A stretch of 64,000 nucleotides of DNA from Hyphomicrobium zavarzinii ATCC 27496. Its GTDB lineage: Bacteria; Pseudomonadota; Alphaproteobacteria; Rhizobiales; Hyphomicrobiaceae. How positions within the stretch are numbered: position 1 is the stretch's first letter; each line of letters starts with the position of its first letter. This document shows, piece after piece, positions 17,724 through 26,876 of this stretch. The stretch spans positions 86,990 to 150,989 of the forward strand of contig NZ_KB911264.1 in the NCBI RefSeq assembly GCF_000383415.1, given 5' to 3'. The notes under the pieces were generated by a model, which saw only the letters and a list, made by a program, of their open reading frames with translations, searched no databases and was not told the DNA's origin. A program made the translations under genes and the position numbers.

Positions 17724-18560
17724 ATGAGAACCGCAAAGGACCGGCCCGCCCCCCTCGAATACAATCGCCGCTGGTCCATGCGCCTGTGGCTCACGGGCGT
17801 CTTCATCTTTCTCTACGCGCCGCTGATGGCGCTCGTGGCCTTCTCCTTCAACGACAGCAAGCGCAACATCGTCTGGAAAGGCTTCACCCTCAAATATTAC
17901 GGCCAGCTCTTCCGCAACGACGACCTGATGATCGCGTTCGCGAACTCGCTCACCATCGCCTTCGTCGCAACCCTGCTCTCCCTCGTTCTGGGCACGCTCG
18001 CCGCCGTTCTCCTCTGGCGCTTCCGTTTCCCTGGAAAGGCCGCCGTTGAGGGCGCCATGGCGCTCCCCATCGTGGTGCCCGAGATCTGCATGGGCGTCGC
18101 GATGCTGGTGTTCTTCTCGAGCGTCGTGCCCTGGCCGAACAATCTCGTCTGGCCCTTCAATCTGGGCGCCATCATCATTGCCCACGTCTCGTTCTGCTTC
18201 CCCTTCGTGGCCATGGTGGTGCGCGCCCGCCTCGCCAACTTCAACAAGGAGCAGGAGGAAGCCGCGAAAGACCTTGGCGCCAGCGAATGGCAAGCCTTCC
18301 GCGACATCCTGATCCCGCATATCCGCCCTGCCCTCATCGCGGGCGCACTACTCTCCTTCACCCTTTCGCTCGACGACTTCGTCATCACCTTCTTCACATC
18401 GGGGCCGAACACCGTGACGTTCCCGGTGAAGGTCTACTCGATGGTCCGCTTCTCGGTGACGCCCGAGGTCAACGCCGCCTCCACCATGCTCATCCTCCTC
18501 ACGGTGGTGCTCATGGTGCTGGGAGCCCTCATGCAGAAATCGTCTCAACGCAGATCGTGA
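17724..18560 (+). CDS. Polyamine-type ABC transporter permease (PotC/PotI class)
   Basis: Inner-membrane permease, 278 aa. FIFLYAPLMALVAFSFNDSK at the first span is the classic PotC/PotI opening. The EAA loop reads EEAAKDLGASEWQAFRDILIP-like, followed by LSFTLSLDDFVITFFTSGP, a strongly conserved polyamine-permease segment. ATG follows GAGGGGGAGCC. It forms the heterodimeric channel with the upstream gene product; the ATPase gene starts 3 bp after its stop. Confidence 0.87.
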   Translation: MRTAKDRPAPLEYNRRWSMRLWLTGVFIFLYAPLMALVAFSFNDSKRNIVWKGFTLKYYGQLFRNDDLMIAFANSLTIAFVATLLSLVLGTLAAVLLWRFRFPGKAAVEGAMALPIVVPEICMGVAMLVFFSSVVPWPNNLVWPFNLGAIIIAHVSFCFPFVAMVVRARLANFNKEQEEAAKDLGASEWQAFRDILIPHIRPALIAGALLSFTLSLDDFVITFFTSGPNTVTFPVKVYSMVRFSVTPEVNAASTMLILLTVVLMVLGALMQKSSQRRS

Positions 18561-18563
18561 CAG

Positions 18564-19757
18564 ATGGAAAACCGGGCTGCCGCCCGCGATGCAAGGATTG
18601 ATCCCGTGAACGACGCATCTCCAGCTCCACCCAAATCCGCCGTGAAGCCCATCATCAGCTTCCGCAACATCGTCAAGAAATTCGGCTCCATGGTCGCGGT
18701 CGACAATGTGAGCCTCGACATCGAGCCGGGAGAGTTCTTCGCCCTGCTCGGCCCATCCGGATGCGGAAAGACGACGCTTTTGCGCATGCTGGCAGGCCTC
18801 GAGGTCCCGACAGAGGGCGAGATCCTCATCGACGGCCAGGACATGCGCACCATTCCCGCCAACAAGCGGCCGGTGAATATGGTGTTCCAGTCCTACGCCG
18901 TGTTCCCGCACATGTCGGTGGCCGACAACGTGGCCTACGGGCTCAAGATCGACCGCGTCCCTGAGCCCGAGCGCAAGACGCGCGTGCAGGAGGCGCTCGA
19001 CCTCGTGCAGCTCGGCCATCTGGCGGCCCGTATGCCGGATCAGCTTTCCGGCGGCCAGCGCCAGCGCGTGGCCCTCGCCCGCGCCCTCGTGAAGCGCCCG
19101 AAAGTGCTGCTCCTCGACGAGCCGCTCTCCGCCCTCGACGCCAAACTGCGCGAGGCCATGCGCTTCGAGTTGTCTCAACTTCAGCAGAAGGTGGGCATCA
19201 CCTTCATCATGGTCACCCACGACCAGGACGAGGCGCTCGCCATCGCGTCCCGCATCGCTGTCATGAACAAGGGCTCCATCGCCCAGCTCGGCACGCCCTC
19301 CGATCTCTACGAGTTCCCCGCTTCCCGCTTCGTCGCGGATTTCATCGGGTCCGTGAACATGTTCGAGGGCACTCTCGTCAGGGACGAGCCGGACGAGGCC
19401 GTGGTCGATTGCCCCGAGCTCGCGCCCCACGCCGTTCATCTGCCGCACGCCGTTCCAGGCAAGGTGAACACGCCGGTCTGGGTCGCAATCCGGCCGGAGA
19501 AGATCACGCTACACAAGGACAGCGGCACACCGCCCACCCCCGCCGAATGCCCGGCAGGCCACAACATCGCCAAAGGCGTCATCCGCGAGATCTCCTATCT
19601 CGGCGACACCTCGATCTTCCACATCGATACCGGCAAAGGAAACCTGATCCGTGTCTCGCGCCCCAACCGCTCGCGGTGGGACCAGGACAGCTTCGATTGG
19701 AAAGAGCAGGTGTGGGTAAGCTGGGCCGGCTCGAGCCCCGTGGTGCTGTTGTCGTAG
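18564..19757 (+). CDS. Polyamine-type ABC transporter ATP-binding protein (PotA/PotG class)
   Basis: ABC ATPase, 397 aa. Walker A LLGPSGCGKTTLLRML, Q-loop NMVFQSYAVFPHMS, signature [16 protein letters not shown], Walker B KVLLLDEPLSALD, switch MVTHDQDEALA. The C-terminal TOBE domain follows (FIGSVNMFEGTLV, IRPEKITLHKD, ISYLGDTSIFHI). The ~30-residue leader before FRNIVKKFGSMVAVDN is Ala/Pro rich. It ends the second importer operon; no clear T-tailed terminator follows, but a REP-like hairpin sits 64 bp downstream. Confidence 0.88.
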   Translation: MENRAAARDARIDPVNDASPAPPKSAVKPIISFRNIVKKFGSMVAVDNVSLDIEPGEFFALLGPSGCGKTTLLRMLAGLEVPTEGEILIDGQDMRTIPANKRPVNMVFQSYAVFPHMSVADNVAYGLKIDRVPEPERKTRVQEALDLVQLGHLAARMPDQLSGGQRQRVALARALVKRPKVLLLDEPLSALDAKLREAMRFELSQLQQKVGITFIMVTHDQDEALAIASRIAVMNKGSIAQLGTPSDLYEFPASRFVADFIGSVNMFEGTLVRDEPDEAVVDCPELAPHAVHLPHAVPGKVNTPVWVAIRPEKITLHKDSGTPPTPAECPAGHNIAKGVIREISYLGDTSIFHIDTGKGNLIRVSRPNRSRWDQDSFDWKEQVWVSWAGSSPVVLLS

Positions 19758-19820
19758 GCAATGGGCAGTGGAGTGTGTGATGCCGGCCGCCGCGGCAAAG
19801 CAGAATTGTAAGGTGTCTGG

Positions 19821-19840
19821 ATCCCGGCCTTCGCCGGGAT
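19821..19840. repeat. REP-like extragenic palindrome (copy 1)
   Basis: ATCCCGGC-CTTC-GCCGGGAT forms an 8-bp stem with a tetraloop, preceded by TGTCTGG and followed by GACG. The same element recurs at 22244, 22305, 27028 and 27090. It lies in the convergent gap between the second ABC operon and puuR. Confidence 0.75.
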
Positions 19841-19940
19841 GACGAAGTCAAGGGGCAAGCCGCTCCCGATAACGTCGAGGTCATCCCGTCCCGTGAAGCC
19901 ATGCCTCATAAGCGCCAGCCCCGCGACCCGAACGAGAGCC

Positions 19941-20010
19941 CCTACTCCCTACTCCCTACTCCCTACTCCCTACTCCCTACTCCCTACTCCCTACTCCCTA
20001 CTCCCTACTC
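19941..20010. repeat. Heptamer tandem repeat, ten exact copies of CCTACTC
   Basis: Seventy bases consist of exactly ten perfect CCTACTC units, starting at 19941. They lie between the second ABC operon and the 3' end of puuR, and are followed by a degenerate GCCTGCTGCC-type tract up to the puuR stop. The perfection and 7-bp period suggest slipped-strand copy-number variation. It is not a CRISPR (no spacers) and not coding. Confidence 0.92.
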
Positions 20011-20042
20011 TCACTGTTGCCTGCTGCCCGCTGCCTGCTGCC

Positions 20043-20633
20043 TCACATGAACGGCGGCGTGCACGAGCTCACGATCACCGCCGCCTGCTTGCCGACATTG
20101 CGGAACCGATGCGGAATCATGCTCTCGAAATAATAGGCATCCCCAGGCCCCAGCACGCGACGCTGGTCACCGACGGTCACCTCGATCTGCCCCTGGATTA
20201 CGAGGCCGCCCTCCTCGCCCCGGTGCGTCAGCATCGTGCTGCCGGTGTCGCCGCCCGGCTCGTAGACCTCGTGCAGAATCTGGAGCGCCTTCTCCGGCCT
20301 CTCTCCCGCGACGACGAAGAAGCGCACCTTGCCCTCCGTCAGCGCCACCAGCTCGTCCTTCATGTAGAAAACCTGAGGCGCCTCCGGCAACGAGATCGAG
20401 AAGAACTCCGCGAAGCTCAAGCCCAGCGCGTCCGTCAGCCGGTTCAGCGTGGCCACCGAGGGGCTATGCTTGTTCTGCTCGATCATGCTGATCATGCCGT
20501 TAGTCACGCCCGCCTTCGCGGCAAGATCCCGCTGCGTGAGCCCGCTCTTGATGCGCTGCGCCTTGAGCCGCGCCCCGACGTCGATCGTCGTCCGCGTCTC
20601 GGCTCCGTCCCTGGATCTCTTGCGTCGCGCCAT
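20043..20633 (-). CDS. puuR: XRE-family regulator with cupin domain (PuuR-like)
   Basis: Transcriptional regulator, 196 aa from the ATG at 20633, the size of E. coli PuuR; an open frame extends 99 bases further up but into the operator region. An XRE helix-turn-helix lies at ~17-72 (VGARLKAQRIKSGLTQRDLA, GVTNGMISMIEQNKHSPS). The C-terminal half is a cupin_2 ligand domain (GGDTGSTMLTHRGEEGGLVI, YYFESMIPHRFRN). PuuR represses polyamine-catabolic genes and is relieved by putrescine. Here it is divergent from gabT, and two paired GATC-centred sites lie between them, fitting autoregulation plus control of gabT. Whether it also controls the earlier puu operon is not shown by any visible site. Confidence 0.85.
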   Translation of the reverse strand: MARRKRSRDGAETRTTIDVGARLKAQRIKSGLTQRDLAAKAGVTNGMISMIEQNKHSPSVATLNRLTDALGLSFAEFFSISLPEAPQVFYMKDELVALTEGKVRFFVVAGERPEKALQILHEVYEPGGDTGSTMLTHRGEEGGLVIQGQIEVTVGDQRRVLGPGDAYYFESMIPHRFRNVGKQAAVIVSSCTPPFM

Positions 20634-20702
20634 ATGCGTGTAACCCTGCCTTGCGAGAACTGAAGAAACGCTAGCACGGCGCACGGCTCCGAACGACAAA
20701 TT

Positions 20703-20722
20703 TTGATCAATTTTTTGATCAA
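20703..20722. promoter_or_regulatory. Operator 1 in the puuR-gabT gap
   Basis: TTGATCAA, four T, TTGATCAA: two identical palindromic half sites with GATC centres exactly 12 bp apart, in an AT-rich stretch 70 bp upstream of the puuR start. Probable PuuR autoregulatory operator. Confidence 0.7.
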
Positions 20723-20801
20723 ACGAACACACAAGCGCGACTTAAGGCCAGAACTGCGGCACTTGAAGCTGCGGACTGCGTAGAGTACGGTTCCGGATAT
20801 A

Positions 20802-20817
20802 GATCAAATTATTGATC
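20802..20817. promoter_or_regulatory. Operator 2 in the puuR-gabT gap
   Basis: GATCAAATTATTGATC: again two GATC-centred half sites 12 bp apart, ~59 bp upstream of the gabT start. Same spacing as operator 1, which argues for one dimeric or tetrameric regulator binding both. Confidence 0.68.
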
Positions 20818-20875
20818 ACTACGGAGCGGCTGTCGACGAGGCATCCGCTCCGCCGACACAAGGAAGGTGAGACCG

Positions 20876-22171
20876 ATGGCGACCTCTGCCGAGCTTCACG
20901 CACGCCGGAATGCAGCCGTTCCCCGCGGCATCGGCCACGCGACGCAGATCTATGCCAAGCGCGCCGAGAACGCCGAGATCTGGAGCGAGGACGGCAAGCG
21001 CTACATCGATTTCGGCGCCGGCATCGCCGTGGTCAACACCGGCCATCAGCACCCGCGCATCCTCGCCGCCATCGCCGAGCAGATGAAGTCGTTCAGCCAC
21101 GTCTGTTTCCAGGTGACGCCGCACGAGAACTACGTCTCGCTCGCCGAGCGGCTCAACGCCATCGCGCCCGTCTCTGGCCCCGCGAAGACCATGCTCGCCT
21201 CCACCGGCGCCGAAGCCGTGGAGAATGCCGTAAAGGTCGCGCGCGCCTTCACCGGCCGCCCCGGTATCGTCTCGTTCTCGGGCGGCTTCCACGGCCGCAC
21301 GCACATGGGCATGGCGCTCACCGGCAAGGCCGTGCCTTACAAGAAGGGCTTCGGGCCTTTTCCGGCCGACATCTACAACGTCGCCTTCCCGAACCTCTAT
21401 CACGGCACCTCGGTGGCCGACAGCGTCAAGGCGCTGAAGGCGCTCTTCAAGTATCAGGCCGATCCCTCCTCCATCGCCGGCATCATCATCGAGCCGGTGC
21501 AGGGCGAGGGCGGCTTCAACATCGCGCCCGCGGAATTCCTCTCCGAGCTTCGCGCCATCTGCAACGAGCACGGCATCGTCCTCATCGCCGACGAGATCCA
21601 GACGGGCTTTGCGCGTACCGGCAAGATGTTCGCTCTCGACCACACGAACGTGAAGGCCGACGTGGTGACGCTCGCCAAGGGCCTCGCGGGCGGCCTTCCG
21701 CTCTCCGCCATCACCGGACGCGCGGACATCATGGATGCCGCAAACCCGGGCGGCCTCGGCGGCACCTACGCGGGCAATCCCGTCGCCTGCGCCGCCGCTC
21801 ACACGGTTCTCGACATCATCAACGACGAGCAGCTGTGCGACCGCGCCAGCGCCATCGGCGAAATCATCCTCGGCCGCTGCCGCGCGCTTGCCGCCCGCTC
21901 GAACCTCAACTGCATCGGCGACGTGCGCGGCGTCGGCGCCATGTGCGCCGTCGAATTCGTGAAGGACGTGAAGAGCGGCGAACCCGCCCCCGAGCTCACC
22001 GCGCAAGTGCTGAAATCCGGCAACGAGCGTGGCTTGATCCTGCTCTCGTGCGGCACTTATGGAAACGTCATCCGCTTCCTGCCGCCCTTGACCGCGAGCG
22101 ACGCCCTGGTGAAGGAAGGCATGGACGTCTTCGAGGCGAGCCTCACCGAGGCCGTCAGCAAGCTTCAGTAA
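20876..22171 (+). CDS. gabT: 4-aminobutyrate aminotransferase
   Basis: Class III PLP aminotransferase, 431 aa from ATG 20876, preceded by AAGGAAGGTGA. It converts GABA plus 2-oxoglutarate to succinate semialdehyde plus glutamate, supplying GabD. GabT hallmarks: IYAKRAENAEIWSEDGKRYIDF, VNTGHQHPRI, LASTGAEAVENAVKVAR, FHGRTHMGMALTGK, EPVQGEGGFN, IADEIQTGFARTGKMF (pyridine-N Asp), and the Schiff-base Lys in VTLAKGLAGGLPLSAI. The gene lies downstream of the double operator shared with puuR, so it is probably polyamine-inducible. The 231 bp after it contain two REP-like palindromes. Confidence 0.9.
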   Translation: MATSAELHARRNAAVPRGIGHATQIYAKRAENAEIWSEDGKRYIDFGAGIAVVNTGHQHPRILAAIAEQMKSFSHVCFQVTPHENYVSLAERLNAIAPVSGPAKTMLASTGAEAVENAVKVARAFTGRPGIVSFSGGFHGRTHMGMALTGKAVPYKKGFGPFPADIYNVAFPNLYHGTSVADSVKALKALFKYQADPSSIAGIIIEPVQGEGGFNIAPAEFLSELRAICNEHGIVLIADEIQTGFARTGKMFALDHTNVKADVVTLAKGLAGGLPLSAITGRADIMDAANPGGLGGTYAGNPVACAAAHTVLDIINDEQLCDRASAIGEIILGRCRALAARSNLNCIGDVRGVGAMCAVEFVKDVKSGEPAPELTAQVLKSGNERGLILLSCGTYGNVIRFLPPLTASDALVKEGMDVFEASLTEAVSKLQ

Positions 22172-22243
22172 GCACGTCGCAACCGGAGAGACCGAAGGCC
22201 CTTGTCGAAGACATGAAAGTTCGCAGTAACGATGCTCAACGTG

Positions 22244-22261
22244 TCCCGGCCTGCGCCGGGA
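22244..22261. repeat. REP-like extragenic palindrome (copy 2)
   Basis: TCCCGGC-CTGC-GCCGGGA followed by TGACGTCG. Same orientation as copy 1; forms a convergent pair with copy 3 about 40 bp away. Confidence 0.7.
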
Positions 22262-22304
22262 TGACGTCGATATCGGGCAGTCGGGTCGCCACAAACAACC
22301 CGTC

Positions 22305-22324
22305 ACTCCGGCGAAGGCCGGAGT
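22305..22324. repeat. REP-like extragenic palindrome (copy 3, inverted)
   Basis: ACTCCGGC-GAAG-GCCGGAGT preceded by CGTC; the GAAG loop is the complement of the CTTC loop of copies 1 and 4, so this copy is inverted relative to them. Confidence 0.7.
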
Positions 22325-22402
22325 CCAGCCGCCTAGCCGCACCGCCGATTGGGCTCGCTTGATCGGATCATCAATACGTCACGAACGTCAGAAGAGGCGC
22401 CC

Positions 22403-23725
22403 ATGAACGTCCAGCTCAAGACAAACGACCTCGAAGCCTTCTTCATGCCGTTCTCCGCGAACCGGCAGTTCAAGAAGGCCCCCCGCCTGCTCGCCTCCGC
22501 CAAGGACACGCACTACTTTACGCAGGATGGCCGCAAGATCCTGGACGGCACCTCCGGACTCTGGTGCGTGAATGCGGGGCACTGCCGCCCGCGCATCGTG
22601 GAAGCGATCCAGAAGCAGGCCGCGGAGCTGGACTTCGCCGGCACCTTCCAGATGGGCCATCCCAAGGCATTCGAGGCGGCCTCCCGCCTCGTCAACATCG
22701 CGCCCAAGGGCTTCGACCACGTCTTCTTCACCAACTCAGGCTCCGAGTCGGTCGAGACCGCCCTCAAGATCGCACTCGCCTACCACCGCGCCAAAGGCAA
22801 CGCCTCGAAGGTACGCCTCATTGGACGTGAGCGCGGCTATCATGGCGTAAACTTCGGCGGCACCTCCGTCGGGGGCATCTCGCCCAACAGAAAGATGTTC
22901 GGAACGCTGGTCGCGGGCGTCGATCATATCCGTCACACACACGATCTCGCCAAGAACGCATTCTCCAAAGGCGAGCCCGAGCACGGCGCCGATCTGGCCG
23001 ACGATCTCGAGCGCCTGGTCGCGCTGCATGACGCCTCTACCATCGCTGCCGTCATCGTCGAGCCGGTCGCCTGCTCCACGGGCGTCCTGATCCCGCCCAA
23101 GGGCTATCTGAAGCGGCTCGAAGCCATCTGCCGCAAGCACGACATCCTTTTGATCTTCGACGAGGTCATCACCGGGTTCGGCCGCCTCGGCACCCCCTTC
23201 GGCGCCGACTACTTCGACGTCTCCCCCGACATGATCACCGGTGCCAAGGGTGTCACCAACGGCACCATCCCGATGGGCGTCGTCTTCTTGAAGAGCCACA
23301 TCTACGAGGCCTTCACCACCGGCCCCGAGAACGCGATCGACCTCTTCCACGGCTACACCTACTCGGGCCATCCCATGGCCGCAGCCGCAGCCATCGGCAC
23401 GCTGGACACCTATCAGGAGGAAGGTCTTCTCACCCGCGCCGCGCAGCTCGCGCCCTATTGGCAGGAGCGCGTGCACGCCCTGAAGGGCCTGCCGCACGTC
23501 ATCGACATCCGCAACATCGGCCTCATCGGTGCCATCGAGTTCGCGCCGATTCCGGATGCCCCCGCCCAGCGCGCCTACAGCCGCTTCGTCAAATGCTTCG
23601 AGCGCGGCCTGCTCGTGCGCCAGACCGGCGACATCATCGCGCTCTCGCCCCCGCTCATTATTACCGAGAGCGAGATCGACCAGCTCTTCGACATCTTCAC
23701 CGCCGTACTCAAAGAAGCGGACTGA
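22403..23725 (+). CDS. Beta-alanine/omega-amino acid-pyruvate aminotransferase
   Basis: Class III PLP aminotransferase, 440 aa from the ATG at 22403 after [30 protein letters not shown] at the N-terminus is the signature opening of beta-alanine-pyruvate (omega-amino acid) aminotransferases. Further motifs: [51 protein letters not shown], and the Schiff-base Lys in [16 protein letters not shown]. Beta-alanine would become malonate semialdehyde, the substrate of the next gene. This gives a branch for beta-alanine or the C3 half of spermidine-type polyamines. The partner mmsA starts 7 bp after the stop. Confidence 0.86.
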   Translation: MNVQLKTNDLEAFFMPFSANRQFKKAPRLLASAKDTHYFTQDGRKILDGTSGLWCVNAGHCRPRIVEAIQKQAAELDFAGTFQMGHPKAFEAASRLVNIAPKGFDHVFFTNSGSESVETALKIALAYHRAKGNASKVRLIGRERGYHGVNFGGTSVGGISPNRKMFGTLVAGVDHIRHTHDLAKNAFSKGEPEHGADLADDLERLVALHDASTIAAVIVEPVACSTGVLIPPKGYLKRLEAICRKHDILLIFDEVITGFGRLGTPFGADYFDVSPDMITGAKGVTNGTIPMGVVFLKSHIYEAFTTGPENAIDLFHGYTYSGHPMAAAAAIGTLDTYQEEGLLTRAAQLAPYWQERVHALKGLPHVIDIRNIGLIGAIEFAPIPDAPAQRAYSRFVKCFERGLLVRQTGDIIALSPPLIITESEIDQLFDIFTAVLKEAD

Positions 23726-23732
23726 CCGGATC

Positions 23733-25229
23733 ATGCGAACGCTCGAGAACGCTTACGGCGGCAGAAAAGTCGCCTCCACCTCGCCCCGCGCGTCGGATGT
23801 CTTCAATCCCGCGACCGGCGAGGCCATCGCGCGCCTCCCGCTCTCGACGCCGGAGGAGATCGCCGCCGCCGTAGCTGCCGCGAAGTCTGCCGCGGAGAGC
23901 TGGGGCGCCACGCCGCCCATGAAGCGCGTCGCGCCCATGTTCCGCTTCAAGGAGCTGTTGCAGAAGAACGCCGACGCCATCGCGCGCGCCATCTCCGCCG
24001 AGCACGGCAAGACGCACGCCGATGCGTTGGGAGAGTTGCAGCGCGGAATAGAGGTCGTGGATTTCGCCTGCGGTATCCCTCATCTGCTGAAAGGCGAGTA
24101 CAGCCGCAACATCGGCCCCGACATCGATAGCTGGTCGGACCGCCAGCCGCTCGGAGTCGTCGCGGGCATCACGCCGTTCAACTTTCCGGCCATGGTGCCG
24201 ATGTGGATGTTCCCGGTCGCCGTCGCGTGCGGCAACACCTTCGTGCTGAAACCCTCCGAGCGCGATCCCTCCGCCCCGATGCTGATCTGGGAGTTGTTCC
24301 AGGAGGCAGGCTTCCCCGCGGGCGTATTCAACGTCGTGCACGGCGACAAGACCGCCGTCGACGCGCTGCTCGATCATCCCGACGTCAAGGCCGTGAGCTT
24401 CGTCGGCTCGACGCCGATCGCGGAATACGTCTACACGCGCGGCGCCGCGGCCGGTAAGCGCGTGCAGGCGCTCGGCGGCGCCAAGAACCACATGATCGTC
24501 ATGCCCGACGCCGACATGGATAAGGCCGTGGATGCCTTGATGGGTGCGGGCTACGGCTCGGCCGGCGAGCGCTGCATGGCGATCTCCGTCGCCGTTCCCG
24601 TCGGCAAGAAGACCGCAGACCGCCTGGTCGAAGCGCTCGCCCCGCGCGTGCGCGCGCTCAAGGTCGCTCCCGCAACGGATCCCGACTCCGAGATGGGTCC
24701 CGTCGTCACCGGAGAAGCCAAGCGCCGCATCACCGATCTCATCGGCCTCGGCGTGAAAGAAGGCGCCGAGCTCGTCGTCGACGGGCGCGGCCTCGTGCTT
24801 CAAGGCTACGAGAACGGCTTCTTCATCGGCGGCACGCTGTTCGACCACGTGACGCGCGACATGACGATCTACAAGACCGAGATCTTCGGACCGGTTCTCT
24901 CCGTCGTGCGCGCCGAGAGCTATGACGAGGCGGCCGATCTCGTGAACAGCCACGAGTATGGCAACGGCACCGCCATCTTCACCCGCGACGGCGACACCGC
25001 GCGCACGTTCGCCGACAAGATCGAGGTCGGCATGGTGGGCATCAACGTGCCGATCCCCGTGCCCGTCGCCTATCATTCCTTCGGCGGCTGGAAGCGCTCG
25101 CTGTTCGGCGATCACGCGGTCTATGGTCCCGAAGGCGTGCGCTTCTACACGCGCATCAAGACCGTCACCGCCCGCTGGCCCACCGGCATCCGCTCCGGCG
25201 CCGAGTTCAACTTCACAGGGCGGAACTGA
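23733..25229 (+). CDS. mmsA: CoA-acylating (methyl)malonate-semialdehyde dehydrogenase
   Basis: Aldehyde dehydrogenase of the MmsA class, 498 aa from ATG 23733; the open frame runs further upstream but inside the aminotransferase gene. It converts (methyl)malonate semialdehyde with CoA and NAD to acetyl- or propionyl-CoA and CO2. MmsA features: [31 protein letters not shown], catalytic Cys281 in [17 protein letters not shown], and the absence of the usual ALDH general-base Glu (the region reads [16 protein letters not shown]), which is characteristic of CoA-acylating members. C-terminal [20 protein letters not shown]. With the preceding aminotransferase this forms a two-step beta-alanine to acetyl-CoA module. 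Confidence 0.92.
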   Translation: MRTLENAYGGRKVASTSPRASDVFNPATGEAIARLPLSTPEEIAAAVAAAKSAAESWGATPPMKRVAPMFRFKELLQKNADAIARAISAEHGKTHADALGELQRGIEVVDFACGIPHLLKGEYSRNIGPDIDSWSDRQPLGVVAGITPFNFPAMVPMWMFPVAVACGNTFVLKPSERDPSAPMLIWELFQEAGFPAGVFNVVHGDKTAVDALLDHPDVKAVSFVGSTPIAEYVYTRGAAAGKRVQALGGAKNHMIVMPDADMDKAVDALMGAGYGSAGERCMAISVAVPVGKKTADRLVEALAPRVRALKVAPATDPDSEMGPVVTGEAKRRITDLIGLGVKEGAELVVDGRGLVLQGYENGFFIGGTLFDHVTRDMTIYKTEIFGPVLSVVRAESYDEAADLVNSHEYGNGTAIFTRDGDTARTFADKIEVGMVGINVPIPVPVAYHSFGGWKRSLFGDHAVYGPEGVRFYTRIKTVTARWPTGIRSGAEFNFTGRN

Positions 25230-25252
25230 CGCCATCGCGCACCCGTAAAGCT

Positions 25253-25285
25253 AAAGGGAGCGAGCCAACACGGCTCGCTCCCTTT
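25253..25285 (+). terminator. Intrinsic terminator after mmsA
   Basis: A perfect 14-bp stem (AAAGGGAGCGAGCC and complement) with a 5-nt loop, ending in CCCTTTCCCTT. It lies between convergent mmsA and the VOC gene and could serve both. Confidence 0.88.
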
Positions 25286-25318
25286 CCCTTCGGGGCGTAG
25301 CTCGCAGTCAAAAACGCG

Positions 25319-25870
25319 CTAGCTCACCTTCGCCTTGCCTTTGGCGCCGCCCTTGGCCTTGGCTTTTTCTTTGCCGCCCGCCTTCGCATCGCTCTCCGGG
25401 CCGCAGTCCGGATTGATCTTCATCATCTCCTCTTTGACTTCGTCCAGGGTCATGTCGCGCACGTGCGTTGCGATCGACCAGCGGTGTCCGAATGGATCTT
25501 TCACCTGGCCGTAGCGGTCGCCCCAGAACATATCGGCGACAGGCATCATCACCTCTGCGCCCGCGGCCACCGCCTGCGCGAACATTGCATCCACGTCATC
25601 CACCATCAGATGGATCGAGACCGGCGTGCCCTTGAGCGCATTGGGGCCGAGTGATTGCCACTCCGGCATTTCGTCCACGAGCATGACGTAAGAGTTGCCG
25701 ATGCGAATGCAGGCGTGCATCAACCTCCCGTCCGGCATCGCAAGACGCATCATCTCCTCCGCGCCAAACGCCTTCTTGTAGAACGCGATGGCATCCGCCG
25801 CGCCCGCACACACGATATGCGGCGTGACACTTCCGAGTTTCGGCAACTTGATTTCGCCCGACGTCGACAT
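25319..25870 (-). CDS. VOC-family (glyoxalase/PhnB-like) protein with Lys/Ala-rich tail
   Basis: Single VOC domain protein, 183 aa. The fold is recognisable from VTPHIVCAGAADAIAFYKKAFGAEE, then RIGNSYVMLVDE, ASIHLMVDDVD-like VSIHLMVDDVDAMFAQAV and the closing MFWGDRYGQVKDPFGHRWSIATH. This arrangement matches the PhnB/YdcJ-like 'VOC family protein' group, in which the GDRYG..DPFGH..W segment is characteristic. Specific function is unknown; most such proteins lack an assigned substrate. The last ~25 residues are a low-complexity KAKAKGGAKGKAK tail, basic and probably disordered. It is transcribed alone. Confidence 0.75.
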   Translation of the reverse strand: MSTSGEIKLPKLGSVTPHIVCAGAADAIAFYKKAFGAEEMMRLAMPDGRLMHACIRIGNSYVMLVDEMPEWQSLGPNALKGTPVSIHLMVDDVDAMFAQAVAAGAEVMMPVADMFWGDRYGQVKDPFGHRWSIATHVRDMTLDEVKEEMMKINPDCGPESDAKAGGKEKAKAKGGAKGKAKVS

Positions 25871-26042
25871 TCCGCGTCTCCTTCCTTGGCCCTGAGCCTC
25901 CGGTCGTCCGGGCGGATCGAGCCGCCCTCCGCTTGAAGACGAGCGGCGCGCCCCCGATCCGACACGTCCCGGCTGGATTTTTTATGGCCAACCTGACAGA
26001 TATGAGATGACGAGCGAAGCCATTGAGAACAAGGAAAAATTA

Positions 26043-26876
26043 ATGAAGCCGAATGCCCTCCGTCTGGCGAGTGCCATCCCGCTCGCCCTGGCCGCTCTGA
26101 TGGCTTTCTCGCCTGCCACGCACGCCGCAACCTGCGGAGAGGCAGCCGGCGGCTTCGGCCCCTGGCTCGCCGCGTTCAAAAAACGAGCGGCCGCCCAAGG
26201 CGTCTCCCAATCCGCCATTTCCTCGGGCCTCGCGGGCGTCACCTACGACCCGCGCGTCATCCGGCTCGACCGCAACCAGAAATCCTTCAAGCTCTCGTTC
26301 GAGCAGTTCTATGCCCGCCGCGTCGGCTCCGCGCTGATCAACCGCGGTCGCGCCCGCATGAAAGCCCATCGCGGGACGCTGGACCGCATGGAGCGGCAGT
26401 TCGGCGTGCCCGCGGAAGTCGTCATCGCAATCTGGGGGCTAGAAACGAACTATGGCGCAGATACCAGCGGCAAGTTCTCGATCATCCACTCACTCGCGAC
26501 ACTCTCCTACGACTGCCGCCGCTCGGCGTTCTTCACCGGCCAGCTCGTCGATGCGCTTCGCATCATCGACGACGCACACATGAGCCCCGCTGAAATGCGC
26601 GGCGGCTGGGCGGGCGAGATCGGGCAGACGCAGTTTCTCCCCACGCCTTACGTAAAATACGCGGTGGACTACGACGGCGACGGCAAGAAGGACCTGATCC
26701 ACAGCATCCCGGACATCTTGGCTTCCACCGCCAATTTCCTCAAAGGCCACGGCTGGCAGGCGGGCCAGCCCTGGCATCCGGGCACAGCGAACTACAACGT
26801 CATCAAGGATTGGAACCGCGCCGAGGTCTACCAGCGCACCATCTCGGTGATGGCAACGAAGCTGCGCGGCGGCTAG
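26043..26876 (+). CDS. Lytic murein transglycosylase (MltB-like)
   Basis: Periplasmic lytic transglycosylase, 277 aa, cutting the glycan strands of peptidoglycan. The ATG at 26043 follows AAGGAAAAATTA and opens a signal peptide (hydrophobic LASAIPLALAALMAFSPATHA). The SLT_2/MltB fold is shown by FGVPAEVVIAIWGLETNYGA, whose Glu is the catalytic acid, by LATLSYDCRRSAFFTGQLVDALRI, and by GGWAGEIGQTQFLPTPYVKYAVDYDGDGKKDL, a hallmark of the family. The C-terminal peptidoglycan-binding domain seen in some homologues is absent. A longer in-frame start at 26007 lacks a ribosome-binding site. Flanking gap holds REP-like elements. Confidence 0.9.
   Translation: MKPNALRLASAIPLALAALMAFSPATHAATCGEAAGGFGPWLAAFKKRAAAQGVSQSAISSGLAGVTYDPRVIRLDRNQKSFKLSFEQFYARRVGSALINRGRARMKAHRGTLDRMERQFGVPAEVVIAIWGLETNYGADTSGKFSIIHSLATLSYDCRRSAFFTGQLVDALRIIDDAHMSPAEMRGGWAGEIGQTQFLPTPYVKYAVDYDGDGKKDLIHSIPDILASTANFLKGHGWQAGQPWHPGTANYNVIKDWNRAEVYQRTISVMATKLRGG

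Noticed and set aside
19941..20041. Tandem repeats considered as a CRISPR array
   Set aside because: Repeats are 7 bp and contiguous with no spacers; no cas genes in the window.
19839..20663. 274-residue plus-strand open frame with repeated PYSLLPT units
   Set aside because: The repeats are the CCTACTC heptamer array read as protein, and the rest is antisense to puuR. It has no start signal or family similarity.
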